From assembly GCF_001602525.1 (NCBI RefSeq), contig NZ_LSYT01000010.1, positions 124,001 through 188,000 on the forward strand: 64,000 bases of DNA. Direction: 5' to 3'. Below the pieces are notes generated by a model. That model ran no database searches. It saw only the letters and a program-made list of their open reading frames with translations, and was not told the DNA's origin. The position numbers were made by a program, and so were the translations under genes. Source of the stretch: Flavobacterium chilense (lineage in GTDB: Bacteria > Bacteroidota > Bacteroidia > Flavobacteriales > Flavobacteriaceae). Positions 57,986-64,000 of this stretch are shown here, one piece after another (the stretch's first letter is position 1; each line of letters starts with the position of its first letter).

Positions 57986-58720
57986 AATAGATAAATTTGT
58001 TTCCTCGAAGTTAGAAAATTATCAGCTTACTTTACAATTAACTTTTTAAGCTGAGTTGTTTAAACAGATAGAAACATAGATTTTGGCAGCTTAGAAAATG
58101 CATTTTATTTGTTTAAACAAACATCTTGATTTGTATTTAACTCTTTTTTCATTTTACATCCTATGTTTCTATCTGTTTAAATATTTTTTACGCAGATTGC
58201 TTCACCTATTCTCTATCACCAGGGTTTGCAGATTTTATCTTCTATTTGTAATTAAGTGTCCCAAACTTTTTGCTCTGAAAGAGCAGTAGCAGTAGCATAG
58301 TGCAAAGCACTATGAATGAAATCCAATTGTTGTTTTTAAGCCCTGTAAGGGCGAAAGTCTAATCTCAAAATGTTTTTCTTTTCCGAAAGATATTTTCTAA
58401 AAAACATCTATTTTCTTTGAATCCGGATTGTCTATTTGCTTTTGCCCTTTCAGGGCAATTTCTATTTTAATTTAATTCGTAGTGCGTTGCACTACGTTAA
58501 TGTTTTTAGGCTTTCAGCCTATTTTGCTTTTTTTTTACAGTCTTATAATCTTTTAGTAAATAAACAATCTACAATATATCGCAAAATACGATTAACATAA
58601 TAATAACGCTTTTTGATATTGTAAGAAGTAATTTTGCTGTCCCAAAAAAGAAATTTGTTTTTTGAAACAAACAAGCTTCTTAATTGAGATTATCCATTAC
58701 AAATTATTTAAAATGCAATC
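57986..58720. repeat. Gene-free 735 bp containing a mirror-symmetric array of six hairpins
   Basis: 58265-58530 holds hairpins in mirror order. They are GCTCTGAAAGAGC (58272-58284), ATAGTGCAAAGCACTAT (58297-58313), GCCCTGTAAGGGC (58340-58352), then TTGCCCTTTCAGGGCAA (58442-58458), CGTAGTGCGTTGCACTACG (58478-58496) and TAGGCTTTCAGCCTA (58507-58521). The two halves are imperfect inverted repeats of each other. 57986-58264 contains only AT-rich repeats, and 58531-58720 is upstream sequence of the flavodoxin-RidA gene. Confidence 0.8.
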
Positions 58721-59881
58721 ATGAAAAAGCAACTACTCGTATTATTAATCGCAGTTTTTATAGGTCTTGGTGCCAATGCACAAACAAAACCATCTGAAAC
58801 CAATGTCCTGGTTTTGATTTATTCTCAAAACGGCGGAACTTATAAAATGGCAAAATCAATTGCCGAAGGAATTCAGGAATATCCAAATACTAAAGCGACT
58901 TTAAAGCGTGTTCCTTCTATAAATACAAAAGAGAAACTAAATGCTGATGTAGAGAAATTACCAATTGCTACAATCGAAGAATTGGTTAATTATGACGGAA
59001 TCGCTTTTGGAAGCCCGGTTCATTTTGCCAATATTAGTGCTGATATGAATTACTTTTTCAGTCAGAGTATTCCGCTTTGGACTTCGAGAGCTTTAGAAGG
59101 AAAACCAGCAACGGTGTTTATGTCGGCAGGATCCGGAGCAGGAAAAGAAGCAGCAATTTTATCTTTCTGGAATATTCTGGCTTCGCACGGAATGGTGATT
59201 GTGCCAACCGGAATTATGGGAACAGCAACTTTAGACAAAACGGTTCCGCAGGGAAATACGCCTTTTGGAGCAACTTCATTAGCAGGATCAACCGGAACAC
59301 GTCCGTCGCAAAGCGAACTGAATTTGGCTAAAGAACAAGGAAAAGCTTTGGCAAGAGTAGCTTCGGGATTGAGAAACACAGAGAATATAAAGTCAGCAAA
59401 AACCACTTCGGCTGAAACAAAAAGCGATATCAACAAAACTTTAAAAGACAATAACATTGTACTTCCTGAAGCACCAAAACCGGTTGGAAATTATGTTCCG
59501 TTTACGATTTCTGATCATAAGGTATACATTAATCAGGTGGCTTTGAAGGACGGGAAGATTTTAAATCCGGGTAAAGTTGGTGCAACAGTTACAGACGATC
59601 AGGCAAAAGAAGCGACATATCAAACGATGCTTAATGTAATTGCGGTTCTAAAGGAAGCTTGCGGAGGCGATTTGAACAAAGTAAAACAATGTGTACAATT
59701 GACAGGATATTTTAATACAACTCCTGAATATACGCAACATGCGGCACTTATGAATTCGGCTTCGAATCTGGCAGCTTTGGTTTTTGGAGAAAAAGGAAAA
59801 CACGCGAGAGCAACCATTGGTGCGGCTTCGTTACCGATAAATTCGGCTGTAGAAATTCAGGCGATTTTTGAAATTGAATAA
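58721..59881 (+). CDS. Exported flavodoxin/WrbA-like and RidA-like fusion protein
   Basis: A 386-residue protein with a signal peptide (residues 1-20, ending ANAQ). Residues 25-205 are a flavodoxin/WrbA-type domain: VLVLIYSQNGGTYKMAKSIA binds the FMN phosphate, IAFGSPVHFANISADM and FMSAGSGAGKEAAILSFWNI are flavin-binding loops, and GATSLAGSTG follows. A linker of about 40 residues leads to a RidA/YjgF-like domain at about 250-386 (FTISDHKVYINQVALKDGKI, VQLTGYFNTTPEYTQHAALM, ARATIGAASLPINSAVEIQA). RidA's catalytic Arg is in HARATIG. Both domains are usually cytoplasmic and separate. It is an exported quinone reductase or redox protein by inference. Confidence 0.85.
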   Translation: MKKQLLVLLIAVFIGLGANAQTKPSETNVLVLIYSQNGGTYKMAKSIAEGIQEYPNTKATLKRVPSINTKEKLNADVEKLPIATIEELVNYDGIAFGSPVHFANISADMNYFFSQSIPLWTSRALEGKPATVFMSAGSGAGKEAAILSFWNILASHGMVIVPTGIMGTATLDKTVPQGNTPFGATSLAGSTGTRPSQSELNLAKEQGKALARVASGLRNTENIKSAKTTSAETKSDINKTLKDNNIVLPEAPKPVGNYVPFTISDHKVYINQVALKDGKILNPGKVGATVTDDQAKEATYQTMLNVIAVLKEACGGDLNKVKQCVQLTGYFNTTPEYTQHAALMNSASNLAALVFGEKGKHARATIGAASLPINSAVEIQAIFEIE

Positions 59882-59895
59882 AAAGATATTCTATA

Positions 59896-59925
59896 CTTTA
59901 CGCTCCTTCGACTTCGCTCAGGATG
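59896..59925. repeat. Half-copy related to the GTCATTCCGAGG repeat
   Basis: CTTCGACTTCGCTCAGGATGAC follows the fusion gene and matches the reverse complement of 52286-52311 at most positions. Confidence 0.5.
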
Positions 59926-59954
59926 ACAAGAGTACGCTGAGACTGAAAACTGTT

Positions 59955-60008
59955 TCGCGTGAGGGATAGAGCTAAGCTACCGAAGTAGCAGCGAAAGCCC
60001 GACAGCAA
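59955..60008 (-). other. Possible divergent relative of the 80-bp structured element
   Basis: On the minus strand CGGGCTTTCGCT, a GCTAC/GTAGC hairpin and CTCTATCCCTCACGCG follow the general order of the elements at 6222, 9771 and 52374 (GCTTTCGGC..hairpin..CTATC). Identity is too low to be sure. Confidence 0.25.
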
Positions 60009-60010
60009 TA

Positions 60011-60056
60011 AAAAAGGGGCCGACTAAGCGATTTGCATAGTTGGCCCCTTTTTTTA
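60011..60056. terminator. Strong bidirectional terminator
   Basis: AAAAAGGGGCCGACTA pairs with TAGTTGGCCCCTTTTT, with T runs on both strands, between the fusion gene and the convergent lipoprotein. Confidence 0.85.
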
Positions 60057-60091
60057 TTGGTGGCACGCCCAGATTATTATTGACGTAAATA

Positions 60092-60751
60092 TTATGATTT
60101 TGGTAATGGAGCTCCAACAGCAATGTCACAGCGATGACCTGCTTGTCCGTGTGGAGGGTTCATTCCTTCGGCTACTTTTGCCGGAGTTTCTGTACTTAAT
60201 AAAGTTGGAACCGCATTGTTATTTGCCGGCGGCGTTACGGTAAAATTTTGTGATACACTTCCGCTTTCTGCTGCATTAGTCGCAGGTTGTTTTGCTGCAG
60301 GAGAATTTAAAGGTGCTCCAACCGGAATATCGCATCTGTGTCCCGGTTGTCCGTGTGGCGGATTCATTCCTTTGGCTACTTTTACTGGTGTGGTAGTGGT
60401 TGTTGTCACTACATTTTGCTGACCCGGATTTACCTGTACGGTTTGCCCTGGTTGCGCCGTTGTGGTTTGTGTTTGTGTTGGAGCCGAATTTAGCGGTGCG
60501 CCAACGGCAATATCACAACGATGTCCCGGCTGTCCGTGTGCAGGATTTATTCCTTTTGTATCGCCCATTACCGTATTAGGATTCGTTGGTGATGCCTGAA
60601 CTACCGATGGCGTTTTTGTGGTATCTTTTGCTAATCCTAATTTCACCAATTCAGATGCGGGTGTACTTGCCTGTGGTTCTAATTCTTTCTTGCAGGAAGT
60701 AAAAATTAGGGAAGTAACAAATATAGAGGAGATAAGTATTTTTGGATTCAT
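60092..60751 (-). CDS. Lipoprotein with three NPPHGQPGHRCDIAVGAPL repeats
   Basis: A 219-residue lipoprotein with a lipobox (IFTSCKKE, cysteine near residue 20). Three copies of a 22-residue unit, GxNPxHGQxGHRCDIxVGAPL, lie at roughly residues 69-90, 131-152 and 195-216, the last at the very C-terminus. They are separated by Thr/Gln/Pro/Val/Asn-rich disordered linkers. Each unit has two His and one Cys, so metal or heme binding is possible but unproven. I have no characterised family for it. It is convergent with the fusion gene, with a terminator between. Confidence 0.85.
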   Translation of the reverse strand: MNPKILISSIFVTSLIFTSCKKELEPQASTPASELVKLGLAKDTTKTPSVVQASPTNPNTVMGDTKGINPAHGQPGHRCDIAVGAPLNSAPTQTQTTTAQPGQTVQVNPGQQNVVTTTTTTPVKVAKGMNPPHGQPGHRCDIPVGAPLNSPAAKQPATNAAESGSVSQNFTVTPPANNNAVPTLLSTETPAKVAEGMNPPHGQAGHRCDIAVGAPLPKS

Positions 60752-60787
60752 GATGTGTCGATTTTAAAGCACTCAAATATACTAAGA

Positions 60788-60810
60788 TTTCACCATATAA
60801 GTAATATAAG
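60788..60810. repeat. Third half-copy of the TTTCACCATATAAG repeat
   Basis: Differs from the arm at 1836-1858 at one position. It lies just upstream of the repeat lipoprotein gene, between it and the SnoaL-like gene. Confidence 0.6.
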
Positions 60811-61000
60811 ATTTTCGTTGTTATTTAATCTCGCAAAGGCGCAGAGTCGCAAAGTTTTTTGTTTCACGAAGATTTTACAGAGGAACGCGGAGAATTTATA
60901 AATTTTCTGCAATTTACCAGCTTCAATCTGTAAAATCTGCATGAAACCTTCCCTCCTTTAAAAATCATTATTAACTTTAAATCCAAATACAACATACACT

Positions 61001-61492
61001 ATGAAAAAATCAGTTTTACTTTTATTATTCGTTGCAACTTTTGCAAATGCACAAACTTCAGAAAAAGAAAAAGTCAATCAAACTATCGATGCCTGGCATA
61101 AAGCTGCCGCTGATGTAAAGTTTGATGCTTACTTTAACTTAATGGCAGATGATGCTATTTTTATTGGAACTGATGCTACTGAGAACTGGAATAAAAAAGA
61201 CTTTAAAGTTTGGGCAAAACCATTTTTTGACAAAGGAAAAACCTGGAATTTTACGGCTCTTGAACGTCATATCTTTTTTGATAAAACAGGAAAAATTGCG
61301 TGGTTTGATGAATTGCTAAATACGCAGATGAAAATTTGTCGTGGCTCGGGGGTTTTGATTAAAGTGGGGAAAGAATGGAAAATTCAGCACTATGTTTTAT
61401 CCATGACAGTTCCGAACGAAGAAGTTGATGCTGCCATCAAAATAAAAGCACCAATTGAAGATGTTTTGATTACGAAGCTTCGAAAAAAATAA
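61001..61492 (+). CDS. Exported SnoaL-like (NTF2-fold) protein
   Basis: A 163-residue protein with a signal peptide (MKKSVLLLLFVATFANAQ). An NTF2-like cone follows: VNQTIDAWHKAAADVKFDAYFNLMADDAIFIGTDATENW is the SnoaL/DUF4440 pattern in pieces, with KKDFKVWAKPFFDKG and LIKVGKEWKIQHYVLSM completing it. Members bind small molecules or act as ketosteroid isomerase-like enzymes; no specific role is indicated. Monocistronic. Confidence 0.85.
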   Translation: MKKSVLLLLFVATFANAQTSEKEKVNQTIDAWHKAAADVKFDAYFNLMADDAIFIGTDATENWNKKDFKVWAKPFFDKGKTWNFTALERHIFFDKTGKIAWFDELLNTQMKICRGSGVLIKVGKEWKIQHYVLSMTVPNEEVDAAIKIKAPIEDVLITKLRKK

Positions 61493-61708
61493 ACAATTTC
61501 GAACTTTCTTTTTATAATCCTAACTTTTCTAGCACTTTAGCAAGCGAGATAACAAATTAATTATAATACAATTGGCAATTTTAGCTGTAATTTAGAAGTT
61601 CAAAATAAGATACTCTCAAAAAAACGGATTGAATATTACAAAATTGACTAAAATAAAAGAACAACCTCTATTTTATTAGCCCTAAAAATCAAAATCTTTA
61701 TTTTTTTT

Positions 61709-61716
61709 TAACTTTG
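61709..61716 (+). promoter_or_regulatory. Probable -7 box of the ammonium transporter gene
   Basis: TAACTTTG fits TAnnTTTG, 38 bases before the ATG. No -33 TTG and no sigma-54 site were found nearby. Confidence 0.4.
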
Positions 61717-61754
61717 ACCCCAAAAAAAATAGGGTTAAATAAAGTATTTGAAAA

Positions 61755-63137
61755 ATGAAAATAGAAAAACGCTGGATCATTTCCTTTATTATTATAAGTA
61801 TTGTTTGTATTACCGGTGCATTTTGGCCAACTGTTACTCAAAATAGCTACGTATTGTCTGAATTTGGCACAACCGATCATATCGTTCCTGCCGATGTTGC
61901 CTGGATGTTAACCTCTTGTTGTCTGGTTTTGATCATGACTCCGGGATTATCTTTTTTCTATGGCGGAATGGTAGGCCGAAAAAATGTGATTTCGACTATG
62001 CTGCAAAGTTTTATTTGTTTGGGCGTTGTAACACTTTTATGGGTTGTTGTGGCATTTAGTCTCGCTTTTGGTGATCCTGTAGGATTTGGTTCCGGTGATC
62101 ATTTTTACAGCTTTTTTGGTAACCCGACTACTTTTGCTTTTATGGATTATGTGGGTGTTTTGCCTCATAAGCAACTGGCCAGTACAATTCCGTTTATGTT
62201 GTTTGCGCTGTTTCAAATGAAATTCGCGATTATTGCTCCGGCTATTATTACCGGTTCGTTTGCAGAGCGTGTTCGTTTTATATCCTATTTATTGTTCATT
62301 AGTTTGTTTACCATATTTATCTATGCGCCTTTGTGCCATTCGGTTTGGTATCCAACAGGAATTTTAGGAAGTTATTTTGGTGTTAAAGATTTCGCCGGAG
62401 GAACTGTGGTACATATGAGCTCAGGATTTGCAGCTCTTGCCGGAGTTTTGGTTTTAGGAAAAAGAAAAAACAGTCAGCATATACCAACCAATATTCCGTT
62501 TGTATTATTAGGAACAGGAATGTTATGGTTTGGGTGGTTTGGGTTTAACGCCGGATCTGCTCTTGCTGCCAACGGAACTGCCGCAATGGCTTTTGCAACA
62601 ACAACAACTTCATCTGCTGCTGCAATGTTAACCTGGGTTTTCTTTGACCGAATGAACGGAAGGAAAGTTTCGGCTCTTGGCGCCTGTATTGGCGCAGTTG
62701 TAGGATTGGTTGCCATAACTCCGGCAGCAGGATTTATATCGGTTCCTGAAAGTATGTTTTTTGGATTTATAACAGCTTTGGTTTCGAACTCAGTTGTAAA
62801 TTGTCGTTTATCAAAAAAATTCGATGATACGCTTGATGTTTTTGCCTGTCACGGTGTTGGCGGAATTATGGGAATGATTCTAACCGCAATTTTTGCTCAT
62901 GGCAAAGATGCAAGTTTACTGCACGGAGGCTGGAATGTATTTGCGCATCATATGATGGCATTGGTTCTGGTTTCTATCTTTACTTTCTTTGGCGCTTATT
63001 TCTTATTTAAAGTGACTAATTTTATTATTCCGTTACGTGTTTCTGAAGAAAACGAACATATCGGATTAGATTTATCGCAACATGATGAAACCCTTGATCC
63101 AAAATTAAAACCAATTACTGAAGCCCATTACGGGTAA
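61755..63137 (+). CDS. amtB: Ammonium transporter (Amt/MEP family)
   Basis: A 460-residue inner-membrane channel with eleven predicted core helices. LTSCCLVLIMTPGLSFFYGGMVGRK is the family's first-helix signature in pieces. FAGGTVVHMSSGFAALAG contains the Asp and first pore His (His 168-type). FACHGVGGIMGMILTAIFA holds the second pore His, and WFGFNAGSALAANG and the aromatic gate elements are present. It conducts ammonium/ammonia into the cell. No GlnK/PII gene is next to it, which is unusual for this family in many other bacteria. A hydrophobic N-terminal extension may be a signal-like first helix. Confidence 0.95.
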   Translation: MKIEKRWIISFIIISIVCITGAFWPTVTQNSYVLSEFGTTDHIVPADVAWMLTSCCLVLIMTPGLSFFYGGMVGRKNVISTMLQSFICLGVVTLLWVVVAFSLAFGDPVGFGSGDHFYSFFGNPTTFAFMDYVGVLPHKQLASTIPFMLFALFQMKFAIIAPAIITGSFAERVRFISYLLFISLFTIFIYAPLCHSVWYPTGILGSYFGVKDFAGGTVVHMSSGFAALAGVLVLGKRKNSQHIPTNIPFVLLGTGMLWFGWFGFNAGSALAANGTAAMAFATTTTSSAAAMLTWVFFDRMNGRKVSALGACIGAVVGLVAITPAAGFISVPESMFFGFITALVSNSVVNCRLSKKFDDTLDVFACHGVGGIMGMILTAIFAHGKDASLLHGGWNVFAHHMMALVLVSIFTFFGAYFLFKVTNFIIPLRVSEENEHIGLDLSQHDETLDPKLKPITEAHYG

Positions 63138-63160
63138 AAAAACATTTATAGTATTAAAAT

Positions 63161-63236
63161 TAGCCCCGAATTCACGAATTTTTCTTCTTCTATTTTGTGA
63201 TAATAGATTAATTAAAAATTCGTGAATTCGGGGCTA
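63161..63236. terminator. Perfect 23-bp inverted repeat, terminator-like
   Basis: The arms TAGCCCCGAATTCACGAATT plus three T (63161-63183) and their exact complement (63214-63236) are followed by an A/T run. They lie between amtB and trmB and share the CACGAATT theme of 14706 and 44686. Confidence 0.8.
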
Positions 63237-63282
63237 AAAATTTTAAAACCCAATTCAGCTATTTTCATTCGTTTATATTCCT

Positions 63283-63290
63283 TAATTTTG
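63283..63290 (+). promoter_or_regulatory. Probable -7 box of trmB
   Basis: TAATTTTG fits TAnnTTTG, 18 bases before GTG 63309. This supports the shorter start. Confidence 0.45.
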
Positions 63291-63308
63291 CTGAAAATTT
63301 TTGTAAAA

Positions 63309-63986
63309 GTGGGAAGTAAAAATAAACTAAAAAGATTCAGAGAAAACGAAACATTTCAAAACGTTTTTCAACCAACCAGAGAAGAAGTTGTAGGCAATTT
63401 AATGCCTTTGAGAGGAAAATGGAATTCTGATTTCTTTAAAAATGACAATCCATTAGTTTTAGAATTAGGATGTGGAAAAGGAGAATATTCTGTTGGATTA
63501 GCTGAAAAATATCCTAACAAAAATTTTATCGGAATTGATATTAAAGGTGCCCGTTTTTGGAGAGGCGCTAAAACCGCTGTTGAAAACGGACTTCATAATG
63601 TTGCTTTTGTTCGAACTCAAATCGAATTAATCAATCATATTTTTGCCGAAAATGAAGTGGATGAAATCTGGATTACTTTTCCGGATCCGCAAATTAAATA
63701 CAAAAGAACAAAACACAGAATGACCAATTCGGAGTTTTTAAAATTGTATAAAAAAATCCTTAAAAAAGACGGTGTTGTAAACCTTAAAACCGATAGCGAA
63801 TTCATGCACGGTTACACTCTGGGATTACTTCACGGTGAAGGACATGAGGTTTTATACGCCAACCATAATGTCTACAGAAACGAAGGAAGCCCGGAAGAAG
63901 TTACTGCTTTTCAGACTTTTTATGAAAAACAATATTTAGAAATTAATAAGGCAATTACGTATATTCGCTTTAAAATTAAAGACTAA
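63309..63986 (+). CDS. trmB: tRNA (guanine-N7)-methyltransferase TrmB
   Basis: A 225-residue SAM-dependent enzyme that methylates G46 of tRNAs. Start GTG 63309 (MGSKNKLKRFRENETF) was chosen over the longer frame from 63222, because the extra residues lie over a hairpin and a -7 box. SAM-binding motifs are LVLELGCGKGEYSVGLAEKY and FIGIDIKGARFWRGAKTA. The family motif is ITFPDPQIKYKRTKHRM, with LKLYKKILKKDGVVNLKTDS next. The C-terminal TrmB signature PEEVTAFQTFYEKQYL is present. The gene is complete within the window. Confidence 0.96.
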   Translation: MGSKNKLKRFRENETFQNVFQPTREEVVGNLMPLRGKWNSDFFKNDNPLVLELGCGKGEYSVGLAEKYPNKNFIGIDIKGARFWRGAKTAVENGLHNVAFVRTQIELINHIFAENEVDEIWITFPDPQIKYKRTKHRMTNSEFLKLYKKILKKDGVVNLKTDSEFMHGYTLGLLHGEGHEVLYANHNVYRNEGSPEEVTAFQTFYEKQYLEINKAITYIRFKIKD

Positions 63987-64000
63987 CTTTAATTTTAAAA

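Noticed and set aside
61640..61754. Sigma-54 promoter for amtB
   Set aside because: No TGGCA-N-TTGC spacing was found; only a TAnnTTTG box is present.

Overview
The window looks like chromosome of a Flavobacterium-like member of the Bacteroidota. The DNA is AT-rich. Promoters fit the Bacteroidota form (TTG at -33, TAnnTTTG at -7), most clearly at the three tRNA genes. Shine-Dalgarno sites are weak, and several genes appear to start with GTG or TTG. Typical gene families are present: mevalonate-pathway isoprenoid genes, a TonB-dependent receptor with an N-terminal carboxypeptidase-like domain, BlaI/M56/TonB cassettes, a LytTR response regulator, and lipoproteins with S-C lipoboxes.

Layout. 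1-8 kb: TPR protein, TspO, then a mevalonate block (mvaD, mevalonate kinase-like GHMP kinase, DUF502, UbiA-type prenyltransferase) with a small four-helix-bundle gene between the two GHMP genes, then an rRNA pseudouridine synthase. 8-18 kb: DUF456, small exported proteins, a glycosyltransferase/flippase-like pair, ruvC, hemW, a cyclase-family hydrolase, GNAT/DUF4260/MmcQ genes, a PH-SHOCT protein and DUF4407. 18-31 kb: TonB receptor plus beta-propeller phytase (probably phytate use), pckA, DUF423, a saccharopine-dehydrogenase-like protein, a blaI-M56-TonB operon preceded by a 7-bp tandem repeat, a dipeptidase and tRNA-Leu. 31-44 kb: small unknown proteins around an XRE regulator with a perfect palindromic operator candidate, a HAD phosphatase, a tripartite efflux operon (TolC, HlyD, MFS) with an AraC regulator, two identical tRNA-Asp genes, DUF58 and an M1 aminopeptidase. 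44-52 kb: two lipoproteins, a LytTR regulator/histidine kinase pair, thioredoxin and an AsmA protein. 52-57 kb: a likely defence locus (XRE - McrB - McrC), a frameshifted neighbour, and a second copy of the 77-residue unknown family behind a structured leader. 57-64 kb: hibernation factor, NAD(P)-binding protein, an exported flavodoxin-RidA fusion, a lipoprotein with three HGQPGHRCD-type repeats, a SnoaL-like protein, an ammonium transporter and trmB.

Besides genes, the intergenic spaces are unusually rich in dispersed palindromic repeats of at least eight families. The most notable is an element of about 80 bp at 6.2, 9.8 and 52.4 kb. Its ends are conserved, its central hairpin varies, and its outer stem covaries (CCTG/CAGG against CCCG/CGGG), so it behaves like a structured RNA. 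No CRISPR array, intact insertion sequence or prophage was seen.
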